A DNA stretch of 64,000 nucleotides from Streptomyces roseofulvus (lineage in GTDB: Bacteria; Actinomycetota; Actinomycetes; Streptomycetales; Streptomycetaceae): NCBI RefSeq assembly GCF_039534915.1, contig NZ_BAAAWE010000001.1:3410001-3474000 (forward strand), in the 5' to 3' direction. Positions 34,898-45,758 of this stretch are shown here, one piece after another. Both the position numbers and the translations under genes were made by a program. The notes beneath the pieces are model-generated. The model saw only the letters and a list, made by a program, of their open reading frames with translations. It was not told the DNA's origin and ran no database searches. Position 1 is the stretch's first letter. Every line of letters starts with the position of its first letter.

Positions 34898-35623
34898 CTC
34901 CGGCAGCGGCGCCGGGCCGACACCCGCCCGCCGGGCCAGGGCGACCGCCGCCAGCGTCGAGTGCACGCCCAGCTTCCCCAGCACGTTCTGCATGTGCGTC
35001 CGCACCGTGTGCGGGGACAGGAAGAGCCGCTCCGCCACCGCCTTCCGGCCGAGCCCCGCCACCATGCAGCGCAGCACCTCCCGCTCGCGCGGGGTCAGCG
35101 ACTCCACCAGGCGCTCGCTCTCCGTGCGGTGCTTCCGGTCCGCCGTCAGCTCCCGCAGCACCCCCGTCAGCAGCGCCGGCGGCAGATGCGTCTCGTCCCG
35201 CAGCACCCCCCGGACCACGGCGAGCAGCCGCTGGAGCGAGCAGTCCTTCGCCACCCAGCCGGACGCCCCGGCCTGGAGCGCCAACGCGGCCCTGCGGGGG
35301 TCGTCGCGCTCGGCGAGCACCACCGCGCGGACCGCGGGCTGGGCCTTCCGCACCCCGGCGACCAGGGCGATCCCGTCCACGGCCGGTTCGCCCTCCGGCG
35401 CGGCGGGGACGGCCGCGGGCGCCGCGCCCAGCTCGGCGTCGACGAGCAGCACGTCGAAGCGCCGCCCCTCCGCGACGCCCCGGTCCAGACAGCGCAGGGC
35501 GGCGGGACCGCTGCCCGCCGCGGCGACGTCGACGTCGGGCTCGGCCGCGAGCGCGGCGGCCAGCGACTCGGCGAAGACGCGGTGGTCGTCCACCACCAGG
35601 ACCCGGATTCGTGCCACGGACAC
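34856..35623 (-). CDS. LuxR-type response regulator
   Basis: A 255-residue protein with an N-terminal receiver-like domain (RVLVVDDHRVFAESLAAALA; probable phosphoacceptor Asp in VLLVDAELG; Lys in GWVAKD) and a C-terminal LuxR HTH (SLTPREREVLRCMVAGLGRK, then SPHTVRTHMQNVLGKLGVHS). The receiver contains an Ala/Pro/Glu-rich insertion after the Asp, and the usual Thr/Ser is Ala (VVLAERDD), so normal phosphorelay switching is doubtful. No kinase adjoins it. Starts at GTG 35623 (or 35617); the stop overlaps marR tail to tail. A related regulator lies beyond the gal operon at 39115. Confidence 0.85.
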   Translation of the reverse strand: MSVARIRVLVVDDHRVFAESLAAALAAEPDVDVAAAGSGPAALRCLDRGVAEGRRFDVLLVDAELGAAPAAVPAAPEGEPAVDGIALVAGVRKAQPAVRAVVLAERDDPRRAALALQAGASGWVAKDCSLQRLLAVVRGVLRDETHLPPALLTGVLRELTADRKHRTESERLVESLTPREREVLRCMVAGLGRKAVAERLFLSPHTVRTHMQNVLGKLGVHSTLAAVALARRAGVGPAPLPELAGNVVERGGQPA

Positions 35624-35758
35624 CCCCAAGTGTCGAGGAGAGACCGGCGCGGTACGACGCCGGGGGCGGGTCCGTCGGGTGCACGGCCGCCGCCGTGCCC
35701 AGACTGCTACCCCGCTCCCGGCGCCGTACCCGACGGGTCTCGCTCCCCTGAACGGCAC

Positions 35759-35814
35759 CGGCCCCCACCGGTGCTGCCCCACAGAGTAGGGGCGGGGCGG
35801 CACCGTGGGGGCCG
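35759..35814 (-). terminator. Terminator after galK
   Basis: About 21-bp stem with one bulge and one mismatch (CGGCCCCCAC and GTGGGGGCCG outer arms), 49 bp past the galK stop. Confidence 0.65.
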
Positions 35815-35862
35815 ATTGGCGGAAGTGTCCGAAGTCGGGCGTCCGTGTGTCCGGACGGTGGA

Positions 35863-37002
35863 TCAGAGGCGGCGGGCGCCCGCCGAGGGGACGGCCGGAA
35901 AGATCCCCGGCTCCGCGTACCCGGCGGCGGCGAACGCCGTGCGGACCGCGGCGCCGATCTCCTCCGCCCGGTCCGCCTCGACGAGGACCACCGCGGAGCC
36001 GCCGAAGCCGCCGCCGGTCATCCGGGCGCCCAGCGCGCCCGCCGCGTTCGCCGCCTCGACGACCAGGTCCAGCTCCGGGCAGGAGACCCGCAGATCGTCC
36101 CGGAGCGAGGCGTGGCCCTCGGTGAGGACCGGGCCGACCGCGCGGGTCGCGCCGGCGTCGAGCAGGGCGATCACCCGGACCACCCGGTCGTTGTCCGAGA
36201 CGACGTGCCGGACGTACCGCAGCATCGTCTCGTCGCTCAGACGGTCGAGCGCGGCGGGCAGATGCGCGGCGTCCACCTCGCGCAGGGCGCTCACCCCGAG
36301 CGCCCGCGCGCCCGCTTCACAACCGGCGCGCCGCTCGGCGTACGCGCCGTCCCCGAGCGCGTGCTTCACGCGGGTGTCGACGACGAGCAGCGCGAGCCCC
36401 TCGGCGGCGAGGTCGAAGGGCACCTGGCGGTACGACAGGTCCCGGGTGTCCAGGTGGAGGGCGTGGCCCTCCTCGGCGCAGGCGGAGGCCATCTGGTCCA
36501 TGACGCCGCAGGGCACGCCGACGAAGGCGTTCTCGGCGCGCTGGGCGATCCGGGCCAGCTCGGGGCGGCTGAGACCCAGGTCGAAGAGGTCGTTCAGGGC
36601 GAGCGCGGTGACGACCTCCAGGGCGGCGGAGGAGGAGAGCCCGGCGCCGGTCGGCACGGTGGAGGCGAGGTGGACGTCGGCGCCCGTCACCGGGTGCCCG
36701 GCCGCCCGCAGCGCCCACACGACCCCGGCCGGGTAGGCGGCCCAGCCGCCGCCGGAGAGGGGTGCGAGCTCCGCCACGTCGAGCTGGACGATGCCGCCGT
36801 CGACGTCGGCCGAGTGCAGGCGCAGCACGCCGTCGTCGCGGCGGGAGACGGCGGCGACCGCGGTGTGCGGCAGGGCGAGCGGCAGCACGAAGCCGTCGTT
36901 GAAGTCGGTGTACTCCCCGATGAGGTTGACGCGCCCGGGGGCGGCCCAGACGCCGTCGGGGCGGGCGCCGTACAGCGCCTCGAAGTCGGCGGCGACGCTC
37001 AC
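35863..37002 (-). CDS. galK: Galactokinase
   Basis: A 379-residue cytoplasmic GHMP kinase phosphorylating galactose at C1 in the Leloir pathway. The galactokinase signature [21 protein letters not shown], the ATP loop [15 protein letters not shown] and the C-terminal [16 protein letters not shown] are present; the catalytic Asp lies in [11 protein letters not shown]. The GTG start overlaps the galE stop (GTGA). It is last in the galT-galE-galK operon. Confidence 0.97.
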   Translation of the reverse strand: MSVAADFEALYGARPDGVWAAPGRVNLIGEYTDFNDGFVLPLALPHTAVAAVSRRDDGVLRLHSADVDGGIVQLDVAELAPLSGGGWAAYPAGVVWALRAAGHPVTGADVHLASTVPTGAGLSSSAALEVVTALALNDLFDLGLSRPELARIAQRAENAFVGVPCGVMDQMASACAEEGHALHLDTRDLSYRQVPFDLAAEGLALLVVDTRVKHALGDGAYAERRAGCEAGARALGVSALREVDAAHLPAALDRLSDETMLRYVRHVVSDNDRVVRVIALLDAGATRAVGPVLTEGHASLRDDLRVSCPELDLVVEAANAAGALGARMTGGGFGGSAVVLVEADRAEEIGAAVRTAFAAAGYAEPGIFPAVPSAGARRL

Positions 37003-37976
37003 GCGTTCTCCTTCTGGCGGTGGCGGGCGAAGGCCCAGGCGTCGGCGACGACCTCGGCGAGGTCCGGGCGGGACGGCGTCCAGCCGAGCCGGTCGCGGGC
37101 GGCCTCGGCGGAGGCGACCAGCACGGCGGGGTCGCCGGGGCGGCGCGGGGCGGTGACCTCCGGGACCGGGTGGCCGGTGACCTCGCGGACGGTCTCGATC
37201 ACCTCGCGGACGGAGAAGCCGTTGCCGTTGCCGAGGTTGCAGATGAGGTGGTCGCCCGAGGTCATCGCGTCGAGGGCCAGGAGGTGGGCCTCGGCGAGGT
37301 CGGCGACGTGGATGTAGTCGCGGACGCAGGTGCCGTCGGGGGTCGGGTAGTCGTCGCCGTAGACGGAGATCGCCTCGCGGCGGCCGAGGGCGACCTGGAG
37401 GACGAGCGGGATGAGGTGCGACTCGGGGTCGTGGCGCTCGCCCAGCGGCCCGTACGCCCCGGCGACGTTGAAGTAGCGCAGCGAGACGGCGGCGAGGCCG
37501 TGGGCGGCGCACTCGCCGGTGATCATGTGGTCGACGGCCAGCTTGCTCGCCCCGTACGGGCTGGTGGGGGCGGTCGGCGCGGTCTCGGTGATCGGCACGG
37601 TCGCCGGCTCGCCGTAGGTGGCGGCGGTGGAGGAGAAGACCAGCTTGCGGACGCCGGCGGCGCGCATCGCGGCGAGCAGCGCCATGGTGCCGCCGACGTT
37701 GTTCTCCCAGTACTTCTCAGGCTTGCTCACGGACTCGCCGACCTGCGAGAAGGCGGCGAAGTGCAGCACGCCGTCGTAGGAGCCGTCGAGCCACCGGGCG
37801 GCGTCCTGGACGCGGCCCTCGACGAACTCGGCGCCGGCCGGGACGCCTTCCCGGAAGCCGGTGGAGAGGTCGTCGAGGACGGTGACGCGGTGGCCCCGCT
37901 CCAGGAGGTGGGCGGCGACCACGCTGCCCACATAGCCGGCCCCGCCGGTGACCAGGTACTTCTCGGGCGTCGTCAT
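36999..37976 (-). CDS. galE: UDP-glucose 4-epimerase
   Basis: A 325-residue cytoplasmic short-chain dehydrogenase-type enzyme interconverting UDP-galactose and UDP-glucose with bound NAD. The Rossmann motif TGGAGYVGS is at the N-terminus; the catalytic Ser region is [10 protein letters not shown] and the YxxxK motif is YGASK; substrate-binding [11 protein letters not shown] and [15 protein letters not shown] follow. It is coupled to galT upstream (ATGA) and galK downstream (GTGA). Confidence 0.97.
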   Translation of the reverse strand: MTTPEKYLVTGGAGYVGSVVAAHLLERGHRVTVLDDLSTGFREGVPAGAEFVEGRVQDAARWLDGSYDGVLHFAAFSQVGESVSKPEKYWENNVGGTMALLAAMRAAGVRKLVFSSTAATYGEPATVPITETAPTAPTSPYGASKLAVDHMITGECAAHGLAAVSLRYFNVAGAYGPLGERHDPESHLIPLVLQVALGRREAISVYGDDYPTPDGTCVRDYIHVADLAEAHLLALDAMTSGDHLICNLGNGNGFSVREVIETVREVTGHPVPEVTAPRRPGDPAVLVASAEAARDRLGWTPSRPDLAEVVADAWAFARHRQKENA

Positions 37977-39016
37977 GCGGTTGCCACCTCTCGGATGCGC
38001 CGGGCCGCGTCCTCCGGCCGGATGTCGTTCATGAACGCGCCCATGCCGGACTCGGTGCCCGCGAGGAACTTCAGCTTGCCGGAGGCGCGCCGGACGGTGA
38101 ACAGCTCCAGGTGCAGTCCGAAGTCCTCCCGCCGCTCGTCCGTGAACGGCGCCTGGTGCCAGGCGGCGATGTAGGGCGTGGGCGGCTCCGCCGGGCCGAA
38201 GATCCGGTCGAAGCGCCTCAAGAGTTCCAGATAGACCTGTGCGAAGTCCGTCCGCGCCGCCTCGTCGAGGGCGAGCAGGTCGGGGACGCGCCGGGTGGGG
38301 TGCAGGTGGACCTCGTACGGCCACTTGGCGGCGTAGGGGACGAAGGCGATCCAGTGCTCGGTCTCCAGGACCACCCGTTCGGCGTCGGCGCGCTCGCGGG
38401 CGACGAGGTCGTCGAAGAGGTTCCGGCCGGTCCGCCGGCGGTGCTCGTCGAGGCGGCGGCGGGTCAGGGCGGTGCGGGGGGTGACGTACGGGAAGGCGTA
38501 GATCTGGCCGTGCGCGTGGGGCAGGGTGACGCCGATCTCCCGGCCCCGGTTCTCGAAGCAGTAGACCTGCTCGACGCCGGGGAGGGCGGAGAGTGCGGCG
38601 GTGCGGTCGGTCCAGGCGTCGAGGACCAGGCGGGCCCGCTCCTCGTCGAGGTCGGCGAAGGAGGCGGTGTGGTCGTCGGTGAAGCAGACGACCTCGCAGC
38701 GGCCGACGCCGCCGGAGAGGGAGGGGAAGCGGTTCTCGAAGACCGCGACCTCGTAGCTCTCCTCGGGGATCTCGCTCTCGCGTCCGTCCCGGGCCGGGCA
38801 GAGCGGGCAGGCGTCGGCCGGCGGCAGGTAGGTGCGGCTCTGCCGGTGCGAGGCGACGGCGACGTGGTCGCCGGTCAGCTCGTCGTACCGGATCTCCGAG
38901 CGGGAGGTGACGGGGGCGAGCGGGCGCGGGTCGACGGCGGTGCGGACGGTGTCGTCGCGGCTGTCGTAGTAGATCAGCTCGCGCCCGTCGGCGAGCGTGG
39001 TGACGGTCTTCTTCAC
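37973..39016 (-). CDS. galT: Galactose-1-phosphate uridylyltransferase
   Basis: A 347-residue cytoplasmic enzyme transferring UMP between UDP-glucose and galactose-1-phosphate. The active site [12 protein letters not shown] carries the HxH nucleophile; a structural-metal Cys pair is visible in ACPLCPAR, and VFENRFPSL and [13 protein letters not shown] are family segments. First gene of the gal operon. GTG 39016 follows GGAGG; the open frame extends 16 codons upstream without an RBS. The upstream region has TTGACT (minus strand, 39083-39078) and T/G-rich motifs including TTGTGATT, reminiscent of the Streptomyces galP1 promoter. Confidence 0.96.
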   Translation of the reverse strand: MKKTVTTLADGRELIYYDSRDDTVRTAVDPRPLAPVTSRSEIRYDELTGDHVAVASHRQSRTYLPPADACPLCPARDGRESEIPEESYEVAVFENRFPSLSGGVGRCEVVCFTDDHTASFADLDEERARLVLDAWTDRTAALSALPGVEQVYCFENRGREIGVTLPHAHGQIYAFPYVTPRTALTRRRLDEHRRRTGRNLFDDLVARERADAERVVLETEHWIAFVPYAAKWPYEVHLHPTRRVPDLLALDEAARTDFAQVYLELLRRFDRIFGPAEPPTPYIAAWHQAPFTDERREDFGLHLELFTVRRASGKLKFLAGTESGMGAFMNDIRPEDAARRIREVATA

Positions 39017-39114
39017 GGGGTACCCTCCGGGCGCGAACAAACAGAACCACGCACAAAGAATCACAACCGAACATCGGAGTCAATGGCGGGGCCGCGCGCC
39101 GGCTGTCGGCGGGG

Positions 39115-39813
39115 TCAGCGCGGGGTGCGCTGGCTCGGTACCGCCCGCTCCAGCAGGCCCGTGCGCGCCGCCAGGGCCGCCGCCTCCAGGCGCGACCCCA
39201 CGCCGAGCTTCATCAGCACCCGCTGGACGTGGGTCCGTGCCGTGCTCGGGGCGATGCCCATCCCCGCCGCGATCAGCCGGGTGTCCTCCCCTTCCGCGAC
39301 CCGCACCAGGACCTCGACCTCCCGGTGGGTCAGCAGCCGCAGCAGCCGCTGCGCCTCGTCGTCCGGCTGGGCCGCCGGGTTCAGCAGCTCCGCGAAGGCC
39401 CCCGCGAGCAGCTGCGGCGCCACCGCCGTCTCCCCCGCCCGCGCCTTCAGCAGCGCCCGCTCGACGCCCTCGATCCGCTCGTCGTGCCGGACGTACCCGG
39501 AGGCCCCGGCCGCGAAGGCCGCCGCGATCCCGCGCGGCGAGGGCACCGGGCCCAGCACCACCACGGCCACCTGAGGGCGCTCCCGCTTGATCCGCGCGAC
39601 CGGGTCGAAGGCCCCGGGCGCGGCCGGCGCGGCCGTGCCGAAGAGGCAGACCTCCGGCGCCCGGCCGACCACCACCTCCGCCGCCCCCGCCGCCGGCGCG
39701 GCCGCCGCGAGCACCCGGTGCCCGCGCAGCTTCAGTGCCGAGGCGAGCGCCTCCGCGAGCAGGCGGTGGTCGTCCACGACCACGAGCCGAACGCCCATCC
39801 CGTCATCCCCCAT
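39115..39813 (-). CDS. LuxR-type regulator with aspartate-less receiver
   Basis: A 232-residue protein. The N-terminal domain begins like a receiver ([20 protein letters not shown]), but the segment that should contain the phosphoacceptor Asp reads [15 protein letters not shown] with Gly in its place. The switch Lys region is GYVRHD rather than a GY-x-x-K-x pattern. The C-terminal LuxR HTH is intact ([20 protein letters not shown], then [20 protein letters not shown]). It is therefore likely to act without phosphorylation, perhaps ligand-controlled like other atypical regulators. ATG 39813, or 39798 with a GGGG-type RBS. It shares domain order and an altered receiver with the regulator at 34856. 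Confidence 0.82.
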   Translation of the reverse strand: MGDDGMGVRLVVVDDHRLLAEALASALKLRGHRVLAAAAPAAGAAEVVVGRAPEVCLFGTAAPAAPGAFDPVARIKRERPQVAVVVLGPVPSPRGIAAAFAAGASGYVRHDERIEGVERALLKARAGETAVAPQLLAGAFAELLNPAAQPDDEAQRLLRLLTHREVEVLVRVAEGEDTRLIAAGMGIAPSTARTHVQRVLMKLGVGSRLEAAALAARTGLLERAVPSQRTPR

Positions 39814-39991
39814 CCCCCGGGCGTGCCGCACCCCGGCACCTCTGACCCGGCAAGCTACACGCTCCCCCGCCCCACGGTCCGCCAACCTCCGCGCCCCGAA
39901 AGGGGGATGTCCGGCGTGATCACCTCACACGCGCCGGACGGCACCCCCGCGCCTGCGGCGTGGCACCGTCGCCCTGCCGGCCCGGACGCGA

Positions 39992-40031
39992 CGAAGGGCC
40001 TCCCCGGTACGTACTCCGGGGAGGCCCTTCG
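39992..40031 (-). terminator. Terminator after the propeller gene pair
   Basis: Perfect 16-bp stem CGAAGGGCCTCCCCGG / CCGGGGAGGCCCTTCG with an 8-nt loop, 16 bp past the stop of the minus-strand gene at 40047. Confidence 0.8.
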
Positions 40032-40046
40032 CGTGGGTCGCGGACG

Positions 40047-41903
40047 TCAGCCCCTGGTGCTGAACGAGACCGCGAGGTACTTCTTGTCGAGCGTCGAGCC
40101 GGACTCCCTCGGCTTGTTGGCGTAGGTGCCCGAGATGAAGAACCGGCCGTCTCCGTAAAGGAGTTCGGCGCCGGTGATCGAGAAGCTGGTCTCGATGGAC
40201 CGGTTCGCCTTGTCCGACGGGGTCTCCAGGAGCAGCGTCGACTTCATGGTGCCCGCGTGGACGGAGACGAGCTGCCCGCCCTTGTCGTACGGGGGCACCT
40301 TGTACGCGATGAGGTCACCGCCGTCCATGCGCAGCGGCATCAGCACGTAGCCGTCGCCCGCGTCGGCCTTCTCCGGCGCCATCTTGCCGTCGGCGAGGCT
40401 GAAGGCCACGATCTCGTTGGTCTCGTCGCCGTACTCGCCGGTGGAGCCGTCGTGCTCCTCGGTCGGCAGGTAGAGCCGGTCGTCGCCGACGAGGACCTGA
40501 GAGCACTCCTCGACCGAGGTGGAGCCGCACTCGGCCGCGTAGCGGTCCGCGTTGGCCGTGATCTTGGTCCGCAGCTTGCCGGTCTTCTCGTCGATGGAGA
40601 AGAAGTCCGAGATGCTGCTGCCGTCGTCGGCGGCGTCGCCGACGTTGGCCGCGACCACCAGCGGCTTGGACGAGACGACCGACGCGTACTCCACGCCCTG
40701 GGGCATCTTGAACTGCGAGAGGGGCTTGCCCGACTTCGGGTCCAGGTTCTGCACGGTGACCGTCTGGGCACCGTACTTGCCGCACTTGCGGACCGCGACG
40801 AGACCGGCGCCGCCGCCGTACCCCATGTCGTAGCAGTTCTGGTCGTTGGACTGCGGCTTCCACAGCACCTTGCCGGTGGCCGCGTCGAAGGCCGCGCCGC
40901 CGTCGGTGCCGCCGGCCGCCACGGTGCCGGCGCCGAGCGTCACCTCGCTGAAGCGGGCCTTCTCGTCGCCGCCGCCGCTGACGGAGGCGGACCAGAGCAG
41001 CTTGCCGGTGTTCAGGTCGAGCATGCCGACCTGGTTGCAGCTCTGGTAGTAGCGGGGCGCGACGCGCTTCTTCTCCTCGAAGAGCACCGGCACCTTGTGG
41101 TCCGCGGTCGTGTGCCGGGACGCGCCGCAGACCTGGCCGGGCAGCGGGATGGTCCAGGCGACCGTGCCCTTGTCGATGTCGTAGCCGACGACCGAGTTGA
41201 TGCCGGTCTTCACGAAGGTCTTGTCGGTGATCCAGGAGCCGTCGACGGGTGTGGTGTCGGGCACCTTCGGCACGTCGACGCGGAAGGCGAGGCGGGCGTT
41301 CGTCTTCTCGCCCGGCTTCTCCTTGCCGTTGCCGCCGAGGCCGTTGCCGCCGCCACCGCCGGAGCCGCCGCCGTCGGCGCCCCCGTTCGGGGACTGGGTG
41401 GTGCCGCCCGTGGTCTTGGCGTCCGGGGGCGTGTCCGCGCCGGAGTTGGCGTACCAGATGCCGCCGCCGACGATCAGCGCGACGGCCACGACCGCCGCGA
41501 TGACGATCTGCGCCTGCGCCGACAGCTTCTTCCCGCCGCCCGGCGCGGGGGCCGGGACGTGCTGCTGGGGCGCGGTCGGGTAGCCGTACGGCTGCTGGGG
41601 CTGGTTCGGATAGCCGTACGGCGGCGGTACCGACTGCTGGTAAGGCTGCGGGGGCTGCTGCTCGGGGTAGCCGTAACCGGGCTGCGGGGCCTGCGGCGCC
41701 TGCGGGTAGCCGTAACCGGGCTGGCCCTGCGGCGGGGGCGGCGGCGTCGGGGCGCCGAAGCCGCCCTGGCCCTGGGCCGGGCCCTGCGGGGCGCCGAAGC
41801 CGCCCGCCGGCGGCGGGTAGCCGCCGGGGGGCTGGTTCGGCGGCGGGAAACCGCCCGGAGGCTGGTTCGGCGGCTGGTTCGGAGGCGGGGGCGGCTGGGT
41901 CAC
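40047..41903 (-). CDS. Membrane-anchored PQQ-type beta-propeller protein B
   Basis: A 618-residue protein. The cytoplasmic N-terminus of about 150 residues is very rich in Pro, Gln, Gly and Tyr (NQPPGG and PGYGYP repeats). One transmembrane segment follows (IVIAAVVAVALIVGGGIWYA), then a Gly-rich linker and an extracytoplasmic propeller of PQQ/BamB-like repeats (LDLNTGKLLWSASVSG, FDAATGKVLWKPQ, LDPKSGKPLSQFKM). Paired cysteines suggest disulfides. The GTG start overlaps the stop of the preceding paralogue (GTGA). No catalytic residues for a quinoprotein dehydrogenase are apparent, so a scaffold or sensing role is more likely; this is inference. Confidence 0.85.
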   Translation of the reverse strand: MTQPPPPPNQPPNQPPGGFPPPNQPPGGYPPPAGGFGAPQGPAQGQGGFGAPTPPPPPQGQPGYGYPQAPQAPQPGYGYPEQQPPQPYQQSVPPPYGYPNQPQQPYGYPTAPQQHVPAPAPGGGKKLSAQAQIVIAAVVAVALIVGGGIWYANSGADTPPDAKTTGGTTQSPNGGADGGGSGGGGGNGLGGNGKEKPGEKTNARLAFRVDVPKVPDTTPVDGSWITDKTFVKTGINSVVGYDIDKGTVAWTIPLPGQVCGASRHTTADHKVPVLFEEKKRVAPRYYQSCNQVGMLDLNTGKLLWSASVSGGGDEKARFSEVTLGAGTVAAGGTDGGAAFDAATGKVLWKPQSNDQNCYDMGYGGGAGLVAVRKCGKYGAQTVTVQNLDPKSGKPLSQFKMPQGVEYASVVSSKPLVVAANVGDAADDGSSISDFFSIDEKTGKLRTKITANADRYAAECGSTSVEECSQVLVGDDRLYLPTEEHDGSTGEYGDETNEIVAFSLADGKMAPEKADAGDGYVLMPLRMDGGDLIAYKVPPYDKGGQLVSVHAGTMKSTLLLETPSDKANRSIETSFSITGAELLYGDGRFFISGTYANKPRESGSTLDKKYLAVSFSTRG

Positions 41904-43765
41904 TTGCTGAAGCCCATCATCGTCTTGGTCTCCTTCTCCTCGGCGTCGTTGGTGGCCGAGACGCGACCCGCCGCCACCACGAACGTGCCGTTGCCGTAGG
42001 CGTAGCCGGCGCTGAAGAAGCCGCTCTCGATCTGCGCGACCGAGACCGGGTGCTTGAGGAGGATCTTCGGCGCGCCGCCGGCCGGGGCGATCGTCGCGAC
42101 CGCGCCGCCCTTGTCGTACTTGGGCGCGACGTAGACCAGGACCTCGCCGCCCTCCATGCGCAGCGGCGTCATCTGCTGCTCCTCGGGCGCCTTCGAACGC
42201 CACTTCGGCTTGCCGGTCTTCAGGTCGAAGGCGACGACCTCGTTGGAGGTGCCGTAGGAGGTGTCGGTCGCCATGTAGAAGGTGTCGCCGGCGGCGGCGA
42301 CGCCCGTGCAGCCCTGGAGGTTGCGGCCGAAGATGACGAAGCCGCCGCCACAGCGCGGCGCGAACTTGTCCTTGCTCACGATGGTGGAGCGCACGGTGCC
42401 GTTCGGGTTGAGCGCGACGATCGACCACTTCTTCTGCTCGCGCTGGAAGGCGGAGACGACCAGCGGGTTCACCGAGTAGACCTTGTCGACCTCCCAGGTG
42501 GCGGCCAGCTTGTAGGTCCACTTGGGCTTGCCGGTGTTCGGGTCGACCTCGCTGACCGTGTGCTGTTCCTTGCTCACGTCGGCGGTGCGGCACTGGTTGG
42601 CCGCGATCAGGCGGGTGGCGTCGCCGGCGTAGGCGTACGGCTTGCAGTCGCCCGTGGGGCCGGTGAAGACCTGGCGGCCGTCGGTGAGGGAGAAGCCGTA
42701 GGCGCTGCTGCTGCCGGCCGCGGTCACCGTGTTGCCGCCGATGGCGAGGGTGTTGTCGGAGAAGGCGAAGAGGCCGGTCGGCTTCGGGACGGCCTTCTTC
42801 CAGCCCGCCTTGCCGGTCTTGAGGTCGATCTGCTGGAGCATCGTGCACTTGGCGCCGTCCTTGGCGCTCTCCTCGTACCCGAAGACCATCAGGCCGTTGG
42901 CGCCGGGCTGGGCCGGGGCGGCGCACAGCTTGAACGGCACGTCGACCGACCACTTCTTGCTGCCGTCGGCGAGGCTGTAGCCGGCGACGCCCTTGTACAT
43001 GGCCTTGACGACGGTGTCGCCGACGATCCAGGGACCGAAGACCTCGGAGCCGTTGCGGGGCAGGTCGACGTCGTTGGTGGTGAGGAAGTTGACCTTCGCC
43101 TCGCCCGGCTGGCGGGCGGCGTTGAGGTCGTCCTCGCCGCCGCCCGTGTCGCCGTCGCCGGAGCCGTCGCCCTGGTCGGCGGACTCGGTCGGCTTCGGGT
43201 CCATGGTGGCGCCGGTGCTCGCGCTGGTGGTCGGCGCGGCGACCTTCGGGTCCTCGTCGTCACCCTTGCCGACGACGGCCCAGGTGGTGACCGCGGCGAC
43301 GGCGACGACGGCCGCCGCGACGGCCGCGACGAGCGCGGTGCGGTTCTTGAACGGGCCACCGCCGCCGGAACCGCCGGCCGGGGCGGCCGGGGCCGGGTAC
43401 ATCGGCTGGGTCTGGCCCGGGTAGCCCCCGTAGGGGTTGCCCTGCTGCCCGTACGGGCCGGGCTGCTGGCCGTACGGCCCCGGCTGCTGCTGCGGCTGGC
43501 CGTACGGGCCCGGCTGCTGCGGCTGCTGCGGGTAGCCGTACGGACCGGGCTGCGGCGCCGACTGCGGGTAGCCGTAGCCGGGCTGGCCCTGCGGGGCGCC
43601 CTGCGGAGGCTGGGCGGGCGGCTGGGCCGGGGACTGAGGCGGCGTCGGCGGCATCTGCGGCGGCTGGGCCGGCATCTGCGGCGGGACGGGCGGCATCCCG
43701 CCCTGGTTCGGATCCTGGGGAGCTCCGAAGCCCCCCGGCGGCTGGTTGCTGGGCGGCTGGGTCAT
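41900..43765 (-). CDS. Membrane-anchored PQQ-type beta-propeller protein A
   Basis: A 621-residue paralogue of the following gene with the same plan: a disordered Pro/Gln/Gly/Tyr-rich cytoplasmic tail (PGPYGQ and PQMP repeats, residues 1-145), one transmembrane helix (ALVAAVAAAVVAVAAVTTWAVV), an acidic Ser/Thr linker and a beta-propeller with repeats such as IDLKTGKAGWKKAV, VDPNTGKPKWTYKL and FDLKTGKPKWRSKA. RBS GGGGGAAG precedes ATG 43765. It is coupled to protein B. The family is common in Streptomyces and uncharacterised as far as I know. Confidence 0.85.
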   Translation of the reverse strand: MTQPPSNQPPGGFGAPQDPNQGGMPPVPPQMPAQPPQMPPTPPQSPAQPPAQPPQGAPQGQPGYGYPQSAPQPGPYGYPQQPQQPGPYGQPQQQPGPYGQQPGPYGQQGNPYGGYPGQTQPMYPAPAAPAGGSGGGGPFKNRTALVAAVAAAVVAVAAVTTWAVVGKGDDEDPKVAAPTTSASTGATMDPKPTESADQGDGSGDGDTGGGEDDLNAARQPGEAKVNFLTTNDVDLPRNGSEVFGPWIVGDTVVKAMYKGVAGYSLADGSKKWSVDVPFKLCAAPAQPGANGLMVFGYEESAKDGAKCTMLQQIDLKTGKAGWKKAVPKPTGLFAFSDNTLAIGGNTVTAAGSSSAYGFSLTDGRQVFTGPTGDCKPYAYAGDATRLIAANQCRTADVSKEQHTVSEVDPNTGKPKWTYKLAATWEVDKVYSVNPLVVSAFQREQKKWSIVALNPNGTVRSTIVSKDKFAPRCGGGFVIFGRNLQGCTGVAAAGDTFYMATDTSYGTSNEVVAFDLKTGKPKWRSKAPEEQQMTPLRMEGGEVLVYVAPKYDKGGAVATIAPAGGAPKILLKHPVSVAQIESGFFSAGYAYGNGTFVVAAGRVSATNDAEEKETKTMMGFSK

Positions 43766-43827
43766 CAGCGCTTCCCCCTTGCTGTGAGCGGGTTTTCTTT
43801 CTACCACTCACGGGGTGGCGCAAAAGC

Positions 43828-43864
43828 GACCGGTCCATCCCTTGTGCCCAAGGGAGGACCGGTC
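43828..43864. terminator. Terminator after the ABC-F gene
   Basis: GACCGGTCC-A-TCCCTT pairs with AAGGGA-GGACCGGTC (one bulged A, 6-nt loop), 14 bp past the ABC-F stop and upstream of the propeller operon. Confidence 0.65.
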
Positions 43865-43877
43865 CGTGATGCCGTCG

Positions 43878-45683
<1,806 letters not shown>

Positions 45684-45711
45684 GTTGACTCCAGTGCGGG
45701 GTGATCGATCG

Positions 45712-45727
45712 ACGTACCAGGGTACGT
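45712..45727. promoter_or_regulatory. 16-bp palindrome upstream of the ABC-F gene
   Basis: ACGTACCAGGGTACGT, perfect 7-bp arms around AG, centred 36 bp before the ABC-F start. On the minus strand it contains TACCCT, usable as a -10. Candidate operator. Confidence 0.4.
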
Positions 45728-45736
45728 CCCCGGGGC

Positions 45737-45758
45737 CCTCGGCGGCCCGCCGCCGAGG
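45737..45758 (-). terminator. Hairpin after the acyltransferase gene
   Basis: 9-bp perfect GC stem (CCTCGGCGG / CCGCCGAGG) with a CCCG loop, immediately adjoining the acyltransferase stop. Confidence 0.45.
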
